Below are positions 9,892 to 18,143 of a stretch of DNA of 27,734 nt, piece after piece. Under the pieces are notes generated by a model. It saw only the letters and a list, made by a program, of their open reading frames with translations, did no database searches and was not told where the DNA came from. Source of the DNA: Chara braunii (taxonomy: Eukaryota; Streptophyta; Charophyceae; Charales; Characeae); assembly GCA_003427395.1 (NCBI GenBank), contig BFEA01000153.1, forward strand, positions 966,331 to 994,064, in the 5' to 3' direction. The position numbers and the translations under genes are program-made. Positions within the stretch are counted from its first letter, which is position 1; each line of letters begins with the position of its first letter.

Positions 9892-11396
9892 TGTTTGGTC
9901 TTACCGCACCGCCGCGCTGTTGGATACGGCGAGCCTGATCAGCGGGAATTTTCCTGCGTTTCTCTTCTTCATTAACCGGAGCATGCAGCTCAGTGAGAGT
10001 CCAGAAGCTCTTCAACTGAGCTGCAAACTGCTCTGAAAGCAAGAATTCTTTCAGGTCTGTGTTGTTAATCCATTCAGAGATAAACTCAGCAGAAATGTCC
10101 TCCACTAGGCTGATGGAACGCAGTGTTGGACTGTTGTGAACCGTAAATTCTGAGAGAGCCACCCAATAGGGATACAGTTCTTGGAAATTTTCTCTCAGTT
10201 CATCAGAGATGTGCACGTGCAGCAAGACTGTGTGCAGGCCGATTTTCTTGCCTGAAGAGGAATCAACCACGTGTCTCCCCATCCTGGGTTCCGGTAGGAT
10301 ACGCACTTGGCCTATAACTTTGATTATTTTCCTAACGTTCCCCAGAATGGTGAGTTCCGTGGGTTGGCCCTCGACCTTGGCGATTGGTAGGGCCAGCGTG
10401 CCTGCAGGTTGAGTGAAAGTTAGGACCATAGGGCCCTTATCTGAGGAGATGCAGATCAGGGGCACCATGTATTGGTCTAGTTTGCCTTTCTCCTTCCTGT
10501 TGAGACTTTTCATTGGAAGAGCCTCGGACAATGCTGCTGGCTTGGCCAGCTTGCGGGACTTTTTTTCCTCCATCTTTTGCAGCGCCAAAGGGGGGTGCTC
10601 TGCAGATGATCCCCCCTCTGGCCGAGGTTGGCCATTTATGAACAATGCCCTGTTGGCCGTCTTGGTGGGCACTTTCGCTTTGGCATTCCCATTGGTCCTG
10701 GCTTTCTTTTGTGACGAGGTGTCTAACTGTAGTTTGTCGCCGCTGGCCTCGTCCCCTGGGTCTGGACTTGCCGAATCGTTGGTGCTAGTCTGCACGTTCA
10801 CCCTGGGTTCAACTTCTGTGTCTGAACCCGCCGTGATCTGCAAAGGCTGCTGTAGCACCGAGTAGGGGTTCCAGTGAGTCGGGCCATAATTCCAGTCTCT
10901 CGATCTGAGATCGCCTTGCGATCCTGAAGTACCTGCATGTTGCCCCTCATCAAACGGGACGAGGGATTTATTTCCTCCAGAAAAAATCGCATTATCGTAT
11001 CTGGAGGAGAAGACATGTTCGTTCCTGTGGCCATCTCCCTCTGGCCTGCGCCTGAGGTAAAGCTCGGAGACTTCCGATCCTGATAACGAGGTTCCACTCA
11101 CCCTGCTCCTTCGCCCATCCTGCTGGAAGGATCTATCATACGGGTGGTCATATTCCGGGTCTTGGTACTCTTCGTCCCGCCCTCCGTGTTGAGAGGGAGT
11201 AGGGGAGTGGAGGCTTATTCTGCTCCCCCCACCGCTCTGGCGCAATTCTTCCTGGTGGGTGGGGTGATTCTCCCGGTTCGGCTCTCCCCCTCCCCTCCCT
11301 CCCTGATTCCCCGATCCCCTTTGCTGATGCTGTTGCTGTGGCCAGCCCGAATTACCAACCGGGCGATGGCCGCCTGAATTGGCACCAGCGGGAGGA

Positions 11397-11423
11397 GGGG
11401 GGGGGGGGGGGGGGGGGGGGGGG
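11397..11423. repeat. 27-base G homopolymer inside LINE ORF1
   Basis: A pure G run on the plus strand, coding for proline on the minus strand. ORF1 changes frame across it: upstream coding is in the frame of 12326, downstream coding in the frame of 11524. Runs of this length are unreliable in most sequencing methods. Confidence 0.95.
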
Positions 11424-12326
11424 AGAAGGAGGAGCTGAAGGGGGAGGGGTCGGGACCCTCCAGTACTGTCTGTCTGCTGTCTGTCTGTTCGAGTTCCAGT
11501 TCCTTGCAGGGCACTCGTCATCAAATTCAGAGTGAAAGAATCCTTTACACTCTGAGCACCATGGAGTACCGGGAGCAGCTACTTCAATCTCGAGTGTACC
11601 ACCGTTCTGAGGCAGATCTACAGTTAAGTATCTGGTATACCAGTCTTTGGCTGCCGGTTTGAGGTCGAACCTCACGCTTGCTAACTCTGGTTCCTCAGGC
11701 TTTTTCGAGACAGGGTTCTCTTTAATTATTTTCCCAAAGGCCAGTTCGACCGCATCTTTGAGCATCGGTAGTGCTGCTAAAGGAATCCGAAGACATCTCA
11801 CCCAAAAGGAGTCGATTTTCAGCTTTTCCCTCCATTTGTTGAGTTCCCGTTCAGACATCCAAGGCTTGAAGTGCATTGTGAATTTCTTTCCATCCAACAT
11901 TATTTCATCTGTCCCCATACGCAGCATCCATTTCGCAACTTCTTTCGTGCTTGCCACGTAAGAAATGAGGTTCTTGCCCTCATTCCTGAAAAAACCTGGC
12001 TTGGGTTCGGTCCCCAACATGGGCATGCCGATTGACCGGCGTTTGATGCTCAATGGTAAGTTAACTGCAGCCTCGCCGAAGAAGACCATGACGACGTGCT
12101 CTCTTAACCAACAGGCTTGAATCTCATAGACCCTTGGATCGACTTTCAGTCTAACCCGGTCTGGTTCCCTTATCACTTTCGTGAATTGGGCAATGCAAAG
12201 CCCAGAGGGGAGAATTCTCTGCCGATAGCATTCGTAGAAGAGATTCCATATCCTGGCCATCTCTTCGTCTGAGAATTCTCCCATTTGGGCGATGCCTTGC
12301 ATTCCCAAAGCAGATCCTCCATCCAT

Positions 12327-13190
12327 GGTCTACTAAGAAAACAAGCACAGGTTCTTAACTTACGAGTGACTTACACTTATGTGTTCATATGCAGGTAGCA
12401 AATAACTGACAGTTATACCTGAATCAGCAAGTATTCGTCCAGTTGGCGTGCGAGGGCATCAGCTCCAGAATAGCCTCTTGTTGCAGTCTTGTGGAGCGTG
12501 TTTCCTTCGGCGAGTACCTGTGTGATGCCGGTAGCAGTCCGTCTCCCCTCTGTGGTCGTGTGTCTGTTTGCTGGATGACCCCTATCCTAGTCGCTAGGAG
12601 CGGCCAGGATGCTTAACTAGGTAGGTAGGTGTGGAGTGGAGTACGACGAAGGGTGAGTGGCGCTAGTGTGAACTGATACAGCTGGTGATCCGTGAATCTA
12701 TCTTCGTTTGATTGGACTCGGATCGTTGGCGCTGAAGCTTTTATTCACGCTGCGCGATACGCCAAGCTACGGACCGTCGCCTTGTTCACGTCACAATTGT
12801 TCAGCTAGTGTATCAAATTGCTACATGTGGAAGAGTTGCCGTTGAAGTGAGCGTTTGCCTAGGCCTTGTCTGTTGTGCGAGCGGCTTGAATGCAACACGC
12901 TGGACCTAGAGGTAGCTTGAGCGTGGCTTACACGCTGGACCATGCACACTGGGACATATCTGTAGCTTACACGTAGAGGTAGCTTACACATAGGGGTAGC
13001 TTGTACGAAGCTTACACTGGCTTTCAAACGTAGCTTACATGCTGGACCATACTCGCTGGACCAAATGTACTCTTCACATAGCATACACGCTGGACTTAGA
13101 GGGAGAAACGCTGCAAGGGAGATTCGAGGTTATAAGCCGATTTCAGCTTCGTTCATCCAACTGAATTCTTCCGTTCGTTATAGCCCTTTC
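12327..13190. other. Region upstream of LINE ORF1 with short degenerate repeats
   Basis: No gene is seen. At about 12890-13095 there is an irregular array of short motifs: CACGCTGGACC, GTAGCTTACAC and TAGAGGTAGCTT recur at uneven spacing. The stretch 12360-12890 has no recognisable feature. By position it could be the LINE 5' UTR, but no boundary is visible. Confidence 0.5.
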
Positions 13191-13588
13191 CGGTGCTAGG
13201 TATCGCCATCCGTTTGTTCTAAATAGCTGGGTCGATACATCTACGACAATTCTGTATCTACCCGTCTTTCCTAATTGCAGCATCCGCCAATTGGCTGCTC
13301 CCGTCTTTCGTCCTTACAACCTGCGAATCGTGCCAGACATGTACTGGACTTTCCCCTGCTGGGAAGTCACGTTCGCTGCTCTTCAGACGCAGTGCCAAGA
13401 ATCTCCATCCGCCTGTTCTAAGTTGCTGGATCGGTAGAACTCCGACAATTCTGCATCTACCCCTCTTCCCTGGTTGAAGTATTCGCCAGTTGATTACACG
13501 CGTCTCTCGACCTACAAAGTACAAGCCGTGCCAGTTCTATACTGGACTTTTCCCCCCACGGGGAGGTCACGTACGCTGTTCTTCAGGC
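13191..13588. repeat. Diverged tandem duplication, period about 199 bp
   Basis: Unit 1 (13191 to about 13389) and unit 2 (13390 to about 13588) align along their length. Shared landmarks are CCATCCG..TGTTCTAA, CGACAATTCTG.ATCTACCC, TACTGGACTTT, GGGA/GGAGGTCACGT and CGCTG.TCTTCAG. The units are clearly diverged. They lie 5' of the LINE ORF1 in its orientation, where some LINEs carry promoter monomers; that role is only inference. Confidence 0.8.
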
Positions 13589-13741
13589 GTGCCGGATCAT
13601 CTTCGGTGTTCATACCTTCGCCTGTCTTCACTCGGTAGAATTTGGCTGCTGAAGCCGATCGCTCCGATCTTCACATCCCTGTTACCTTCCGGTCTTGCGA
13701 TAAACTTCGCGTATCGTTGTGGCGTTTACACCGTGAGAGTC

Positions 13742-13768
13742 ATCCGGGCCGCCGAAGGCGGCCTGGAT
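13742..13768. repeat. GC-rich hairpin
   Basis: ATCCGGGCCGCC, loop GAA, GGCGGCCTGGAT: a 12-bp stem with one G-T pair. It lies just beyond the ~199 bp duplication. Function unknown. Confidence 0.75.
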
Positions 13769-13833
13769 GGGTTTGCTTCTCGATTAGCCCAGAGGGTGGC
13801 CGATCGACAAGCGCTGTTGGTGACTGAGGGTGC

Positions 13834-14022
13834 GGGTTGGGTGGGGATGTGTTGTATTCGAGAGATGCCTGAAGTGGATTAACAACTGAGAAGCTAACTG
13901 CACGCAGGTAAAATCGTAAATGTATCCAGCCCAGCTTTCGGGTTGGATGGGGAATCTGGGGATGTGTTGTGTTCGAGGGAGGCATGAAGTGGATTTTGAA
14001 CTGAAAACGTAACTGCACGGTG
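13834..14022. repeat. Tandem duplication, period about 106 bp
   Basis: GGGTTGGGTGGGGATGTG at 13834 recurs in modified form at 13940 (with a short insertion), each followed by TGTTGTRTTCGAG, GAAGTGGATT and TAACTGCACG. Two copies only. Confidence 0.8.
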
Positions 14023-14060
14023 GTTACCCCTTCTTTTTTTCTCTTTTTTTTTTCTTAAAG

Positions 14061-14203
14061 GAGGCGACGGTCTTGAGATATCATCATTGAGCTGATATTC
14101 AGAAAGATTTGGGTTAACTTGTCAAGTTCCGTCATCTAGGTTCGAACACGGGTCTGTATTTCAACAGTTCAATGGTGTACCCACTGAGCCAGGCTCTTGG
14201 GTC
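14061..14203 (-). mobile_element. tRNA-derived SINE, copy 1
   Basis: On the minus strand this reads as a tRNA-like head followed by an unrelated body and an A-rich tail. Box A is TGGCTCAGTGG (14181-14191) and box B is TGTTCGAACCT (14138-14148). The loop TTGAAAT would place a GAA (Phe) anticodon, and the head resembles plant tRNA-Phe, but the anticodon stem is imperfect, so this is not a working tRNA gene. The body contains AGATGACGGAACTTGAC, CAGCTCAATGAT and ATATCTCAAGRCCGTCGCC, shared with copy 2. The tail on the minus strand is A-rich (T-rich at 14034-14055 on the plus strand). Copies of this kind depend on a partner LINE for mobility. Confidence 0.8.
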
Positions 14204-14288
14204 CCCTTCTTTTTTTCACTCCATATTTTTTCGGAAATTTTCCCTTCCTTTCTTTTTTTTTTTTTTAAAAAAAAACAAAAACAAAAAA

Positions 14289-14435
14289 GGGCGACGGCCT
14301 TGAGATATAATCATTGAGCTGACCGGCCCCAAGCAATTCATTAGTTTGGTTTTACTCGTCAAGTTCCGTCATCTGGATTCGAACACAGGTCTGTATCTCA
14401 ACAGTTCATGGGTGTGGTCCCCACTGAGCTCTTCC
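14289..14435 (-). mobile_element. tRNA-derived SINE, copy 2
   Basis: Same family and orientation as copy 1, about 85 bp away. Box A is GAGCTCAGTGG (14421-14431) and box B TGTTCGAATCC (14375-14385), the latter close to the tRNA consensus. The body ends in GGCCGTCGCCC followed on the minus strand by TTTTTTG, which would act as a pol III terminator, and then an A-rich run (plus strand T-run 14252-14266). It carries GAATTGCTTGGGGCCGGTCA in the body where copy 1 differs. Confidence 0.8.
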
Positions 14436-14640
14436 TTTTTTTTAATCATTTGTCCTTTTTCTTTTTTCTTACTGGATCACGGTCCTAAGAGGCACGGCCT
14501 TCATTCTCCTCTGTCATTTTTTTGTCATTGAATTGCCTCATCACTTGGATGTATCTGACCGTAATTATGTCCAGAAATAAATAAAAAATGTCCTAGTGTG
14601 GGTATAATGCCGTACGGCTGTCATGGGAGATGTTCTGTAG

Positions 14641-14761
14641 GGGCCTCGCTTCACTGCTCACCAACTGTGCAAAATGAGAATGGATCTGCCCCTAGGAAAT
14701 GGAGGGATACACAGCCATATTTCTTGTCTTTTGTGCATGTGGAAAGTAGTGCGCCAGGCCC
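14641..14761. mobile_element. Short TIR element A1 (121 bp)
   Basis: Begins GGGCCTCGCTTCACT and ends AGTGCGCCAGGCCC, an imperfect inverted repeat. Its interior, read on the minus strand, contains GCACAAAAGACAA and CATTCTCATTTTGCAC, shared with A2 and A3, so it is inserted in the opposite orientation to them. The flanking triplets are TAG (left) and AAG (right), possibly a mutated 3-bp target duplication. No coding capacity. Confidence 0.8.
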
Positions 14762-14775
14762 AAGGACATGGATCA

Positions 14776-15202
14776 GGTTCTCGCTCCACAACTGTCCACT
14801 GTACAATTTTTCGGACAGTTGGTGGACAGTTGTCAGAGCGAAAAATTGTACAGTGTACAGTGGAAAATGCGATATCGCTCCACTACTGTCCCCGGTCCAC
14901 CTCTCAAATTCGTGGCTTCACTACCAGAGACAGTGATAGAACTACAAGACAGGACGTCCATAGGGTTTTGTCCGCCCAAACTCCAGGTGCACTCTCCAAA
15001 TTCGGGTCATCACGGTGAGTCCCTTGAAGGACTTTCCCCGTAACGAAATTTGCAGGCTGGGAGCTGTACATTCACGGACAGTAGATTTTCGACGGGGTTT
15101 CTAAAAACTGTCCAAGCCATTTTGCACATGTACAGTGGACAGTAAGTGGAGCAAAGTACCACTGTCCGTTTTTGTACAGTGGACAGTGGTGGAGCGAGAC
15201 CC
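14776..15202. mobile_element. Long TIR element B1 (about 427 bp)
   Basis: Left end GGTTCTCGCTCCACAACTGT, right end CAGTGGTGGAGCGAGACCC. Subterminal arms ACTGTCCACTGTACAA and TTGTACAGTGGACAGT are exactly complementary across the element, and other copies of the same words form local hairpins near 14790-14865 and 15139-15190. The body aligns with B2: CGCTCCACTACTGTCC, ACTACAAGACAG, CCCAAACTCCAGG and TTTGCAGGCTGGGA. Flanks TCA/TCG. Non-coding. Confidence 0.82.
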
Positions 15203-15253
15203 TCGACCAACTATTGCATCGCACTCTGGAAAGACATTTGGAGAGCAGTCATA

Positions 15254-15372
15254 GGGCATCGCTCCACTACTCCCGAGCACAAAAGACAAAAACCATGGTG
15301 GTGTATCTTCCCAGGTTCTAGCGGAAGATTCACTCTTCTTTTGCACATTTGGAGAGTAGTGGAGCCAGGCCC
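15254..15372. mobile_element. Short TIR element A2 (119 bp) with 3-bp duplication
   Basis: Ends GGGCATCGCTCCACTACTC and GAGTAGTGGAGCCAGGCCC form an inverted repeat of about 19 bp. The triplet ATA flanks both sides (15251-15253 and 15373-15375). The interior shares CACAAAAGACAAAA, GGTTCTAG and CTTTTGCACAT with A1/A3. Non-autonomous. Confidence 0.85.
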
Positions 15373-15410
15373 ATAGTCGGCCCCTCAAGGGTCCTCTCCA
15401 AAGTTGTATA

Positions 15411-15862
15411 GGGTCTCGCTCCACCACTGTCCGCTATACAGAATTTCGGAGAGTTCGTGTATAGCTGTCAGAGTACCAAAAAATGGAGATTTCGTGTATA
15501 ATCTGCGTCGTCGCTCCACTTACTATCCGCTATACAGCTCTCCAATTCCTGAGTTCACTACAAAACACCCTAAGAGCACTACAAGACAGCAGTTTGTCGG
15601 CCCAGACTCCAGGCGGACTATCCGATTTCGTGTTCGAACGGCGGCCTCCTTCGACCACCCTTCGAGGAGTATCCGAGTAACGACTTTTGCAGGCTGGGAA
15701 CTATACACAAATGTAGAGTGCGATCCACGGCCGATTTCTGACAACTATACAACGGAGTTTCTGACAACTATACAACGGAGTTTTCACGTGTATAGTGTAT
15801 AGTTAGTGGAGCGACGCTGAACTATACAATTTTGTATAGTGTATGGTAGTGGAGCGAGACCC
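15411..15862. mobile_element. Long TIR element B2 (452 bp) with 3-bp duplication
   Basis: Ends GGGTCTCGCTCCACCACTGT and GTAGTGGAGCGAGACCC. ATA flanks both ends (15408-15410 and 15863-15865). It is homologous to B1 over its length, but the subterminal word is CTATACA where B1 has CTGTACA, and this difference is mirrored in both arms (CTATACA left, TGTATAG right). It contains an exact 23-bp tandem duplication at 15738-15783 (CTGACAACTATACAACGGAG plus TTT). Non-coding; open frames across it are diverged between B1 and B2. Confidence 0.85.
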
Positions 15863-15891
15863 ATAGTCCCCCCATTGCAACAACTCGAGCC

Positions 15892-15919
15892 TTGAGAGAC
15901 CTCCACGCACGTCTCTCAA
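15892..15919. repeat. Perfect 9-bp hairpin
   Basis: TTGAGAGAC (15892-15900), a 10-nt loop, then GTCTCTCAA (15911-15919). It lies in the short gap between elements B2 and C. Confidence 0.8.
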
Positions 15920-16022
15920 ACACCACAGTATTTCAAGAGCAGACCACCAGTTGGTACCCACTGTCACACCTCCCTTTGTCTTCTTATGTTCCGTTTACTC
16001 TCCGAGAAACTACAGAGACCAA

Positions 16023-16716
16023 GGGCCTCGCCACACCACTCTTGAAAACTCATTTTCAAGAGTACAGTTGCTGCATCGCCACACAGCCTCTTGAAACTTG
16101 GGGCAGTCAAGAGAAGTCAGAGTGGCAGCCTCTTGAAACTTGGGGCAGTCAAGAGCAGTAGAGTGGCAGCCTCTTGAAACCCTTTCAAGAGCAGCCTCTT
16201 GAAATATTGGAAACCCCAGCCTGGCAGCCTGTAACTTGTGTGTTTCCAAGCGTCCTTGGCCGACCCCTCAAGGGACTAATGATTTTCAAGAGTTGTCCTG
16301 ACGCCATTCAGAGCACAAAGCTGTATGACTGTCTCTTTGCATCCTTAGACTTTTTTGCACTGTCGCCCTTTCGAGAGTGCTTGGTGTGTGGTGATGACTA
16401 ATGATTTTCACGAGTTATCCTGACGCCATTCAGAAATCACAAAGCTGTGCTTCTGTCCCTTTGCATCCTTAGTCTTTTTGCACTGTCCCCGTTTCAAGAG
16501 TGCTTGGTCTGTGGTGATGACTAACAATTTTCAAGAGTTATCCTGACGCCATTCAGAAATAACAAAGCGGTACGTCTGTCTCTTTGGATCCTTAGTCTTT
16601 TTGCACTGTAGCCGTTGCTTGTTGTGTGGCGATGGGCCGAAAACTTTCGAAAGTGCAATTCTTGAAATCTTCTGACAGCTCTTGAAACATTTCCCTGTTT
16701 CAAGAGTGGCGGGCCC
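16023..16716. mobile_element. TIR element C (about 694 bp) carrying internal tandem repeats
   Basis: The left end GGGCCTCGCCACACCACTCT and the reverse complement of the right end, GGGCCCGCCACTCTTGAAA, match with one short gap. Each end then folds into its own hairpin (CTCTTGAAA ... TTTCAAGAG; left 16039-16062 region, right 16672-16705 region). A second inverted word, CATCGCCACACA, follows on both sides (left about 16073-16085, right about 16621-16634). The interior holds CTCTTGAAACTTGGGGCAGTC direct repeats and three ~122-bp units. No target duplication is clear (CAA versus TAC). Its ends resemble those of A and B. Confidence 0.72.
16274..16636. repeat. Three tandem ~122-bp units inside element C
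   Basis: Units start at 16274, 16396 and 16519 with GACTAAYRATTTTCA.GAGT, continue CCTGACGCCATTCAGA and CTTTGCATCCTTAG, and end in GTGTGGYGATG. The third unit is truncated near CCGTTGC. Each unit carries the TTTCAAGAGT word used in the element's terminal hairpins. Confidence 0.92.
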
Positions 16717-16770
16717 TACCCTGGAGAGTCTGACACCTCTCCGAAGAATTTCAAAATCTTTTGAGAGGAA

Positions 16771-16901
16771 GGGCCTCGCTGCATTACTCTCCTCGTGCAC
16801 AAAAGACAAAATATTATGGCAGCATATATTTCCACGTTCTAGTTGAAGACTCATTCTCATTTTGCACACATGGACAGAGAGAGAGTAGTGCAGCGAGGCC
16901 C
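16771..16901. mobile_element. Short TIR element A3 (131 bp)
   Basis: Ends GGGCCTCGCTGCATTACTCT and AGAGTAGTGCAGCGAGGCCC form an inverted repeat with one mismatch. The interior has GTGCACAAAAGACAAAA, TTCTAG and TCATTCTCATTTTGCACA as in A1/A2, plus a short (GA) expansion near the right end. Flanks GAA and TAA. Immediately to its right another end fragment, GAGTAGTGGAGCGAG (about 16904-16918), is left from a further copy. Confidence 0.83.
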
Positions 16902-16918
16902 TAAGAGTAGTGGAGCGA

Positions 16919-17368
16919 GTAGGCATGTTACAAAAAGAACGGCCTATGGATTTTGTAAATTCGTCGCCTTTGAATGACGACAATTTGTTTGTTTCCTCCA
17001 CAGAAAAGACGGAGGGAATGCAGAAATCAAGTCATGGTGCCACATTGCCTCAAAAAAAGTCAAACTGGGACAACTCCTCCATCGGGAATATGGGCCGTCG
17101 TCACCAGGAAGTAGCGACTCCCCGTGGAATTCCACTTGATGACATCACCGGCCCGATTCAGAAAAGCATCGTAAGCAATGGCCGCACCACTGTTGAAACA
17201 AAAACCGAAAAAGAATGAGTGCCATCTTTCACAGAAGGTGAGAAGATCCATCCATTTCTCTTCGTAGTAACGGATGCATCTTACCTGAAAGATGCATCTT
17301 ACCATTTTCAGGGAAAGATGCACTGCCAGAACTTTTTTCTTTACGACAGTGGGGCGTGCTGAGGCGGC
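16919..17368. other. Unassigned stretch between repeat clusters
   Basis: Open frames here are short and unrecognised; the plus-strand frame 16910-17218 (102 codons) shows no domain. GATGCATCTTACC is repeated at 17270-17301. Right-type ends of the GGCGAGGCCC kind close the interval at about 17366-17375. I see no gene. Confidence 0.4.
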
Positions 17369-17576
17369 GAGGCCCTATAGTACCACGTGAATGCAGGTGC
17401 ATAGTCACTAATCCAGCCGCGACTTCCGTATGAACTTTTTGCTGACAACGCACAAACATCAGGTGCAAAAGGGCCAGCTCAGGTGAGGCCCTATAGTGCA
17501 ATCTGAATGCAAGTGGACGGTCACTAACGCAGCTGCGCCTTTCGTATGGAAAAGGGTCAGCTCAGGAAGAGCTATT
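17369..17576. repeat. Tandem duplication, period about 116 bp
   Basis: GAGGCCCTATAGT at 17369 and 17485, each followed by GTGAATGCA/CTGAATGCA, GTCACTAA, CAGC and TTCCGTATG/TTTCGTATG. Each unit opens with a GAGGCCC word that matches the right end of the inverted-repeat elements upstream. Confidence 0.82.
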
Positions 17577-17678
17577 AAAGCCAAGCTATTAGTACAGCTC
17601 AGGATGAGCTTGGCTGTAATAGCTGAAGAACTGCAGCTGTGGAATTTGACTGGGGGTGGTCATTCCTGAACTGCCAGT

Positions 17679-17776
17679 CTTCACCCGAACTGAACGCCGA
17701 GACATTATAGCTGTATTTGGCACAACTTTCGGTCCAGAGGCAGCGATAATGACCGGGCGTTCTATTCGGGTGAAAA
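17679..17776. repeat. Inverted repeat with ~20-bp arms
   Basis: CTTCACCCGAACTGAACGCC (17679-17698) faces GGCGTTCTATTCGGGTGAAA (17756-17775), complementary apart from two central positions, across about 57 bases. Possibly a remnant foldback element. Confidence 0.7.
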
Positions 17777-17807
17777 CGTGCGGAAAACCTGACAGCTTTG
17801 GTAGTCC

Positions 17808-18143
17808 CGGAAATAGCAACTAACAAGCAGCTCCTTTGTTAAACGGGACGTGATTGCGGCCAGATGCATCCAGGTCCGGCCGCAATCTCTATCAGAGACA
17901 TTAGTATAGTGTGAGTGAGTAGTCCCTGAAATAATGTCGGGACGTTTTTGACTCAGCTCTGGACGTGATTGCGGCCAGACGCACCCAGGTCCGGCCGCAA
18001 TTCCTATCGGAGACATTAGCATACTGTGTTGTCCCTGAAATATTGTCAGCTCTGGACGTGATTGCGGCCAGACGCATCCAGGTCCGCCCGCAATTGCTAT
18101 CAGGGACATTAGTATAGTGTGAGTAGTCCCTGAAATGATGTCA
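17808..18143. repeat. Minisatellite with a GC hairpin in each unit
   Basis: Three units, anchored at GGACGTGATTGCGGCCAG (17846, 17961, 18054), of 115, 93 and about 90 bp. Each contains ATTGCGGCC ... GGCCGCAAT (GCCCGCAAT in the third), able to form a ~9-bp GC-rich stem over a loop with CAYCCAGGT. Each also has GACATTAG and GTCCCTGAAAT(A/G)ATGTC. No coding signal. Function unknown. Confidence 0.88.

Larger units (their letters stand above)
5215..12326 (-). mobile_element. L1-like LINE retrotransposon, nearly full length
   Basis: A non-LTR element on the minus strand. It has ORF1 at 12326-9869, ORF2 at 9891-5635, about 390 bases of 3' UTR and an A-rich tail (T-rich on the plus strand, 5215-5241, of the form AAACAAAAACAAAAAAAAC). 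The DUF4283-like ORF1 and the ORF2 order endonuclease, reverse transcriptase, zf-RVT without an RNase H are typical of plant L1-clade elements. The 5' boundary is unresolved; it may extend through the tandem repeats up to about 14040. I could not find matching target-site duplications. Ambiguous bases (N) occur at 5287, 7020, 7034, 7036, 7052 and 7055. Three stop codons in ORF2 make this copy non-autonomous as sequenced. Confidence 0.9.
9869..12326 (-). pseudogene. LINE ORF1 (RNA-binding gag-like protein), frame split at a C27 run
   Basis: The start is the ATG at 12324-12326. The first part (12326 to about 11400) has an N-terminal helical stretch, then a DUF4283-like region (roughly residues 60-190, including VASTKEVAKWMLRMG and SFWVRCLRIPLAALPM), then a variant zinc knuckle CSECKGFFHSEFDDEC (CX2CX4HX6C, wider than the usual CX4 last spacing). 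The frame then enters a polyproline tract encoded by 27 consecutive C on the minus strand (G at 11397-11423). Downstream, the coding signal moves to another frame (open from 11524) with a Gly/Pro/Gln/Ser-rich linker. It ends in a ~190-residue C-terminal domain I do not recognise, stopping at TAA 9869-9871. The frame change sits exactly at the homopolymer, so a length error or slippage is the simplest explanation. The role expected from the family is RNA binding and RNP assembly for retrotransposition. Confidence 0.85.

Noticed and set aside
10413-10865. 150-codon plus-strand frame
   Set aside because: It lies antisense to LINE ORF1 and shows no independent coding signal.
14138-14203. Functional tRNA-Phe gene
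   Set aside because: Boxes A and B are present, but the anticodon stem is imperfect and the acceptor stem does not pair; a second copy with a shared non-tRNA body shows it is a SINE head.
15404-15802. 132-codon plus-strand frame in B2
   Set aside because: It is not conserved in the homologous element B1 and it covers an inverted-repeat element.
16274-16636. CRISPR-like array
   Set aside because: The whole ~122-bp unit repeats, with no short-repeat/unique-spacer pattern, and the genome is eukaryotic.
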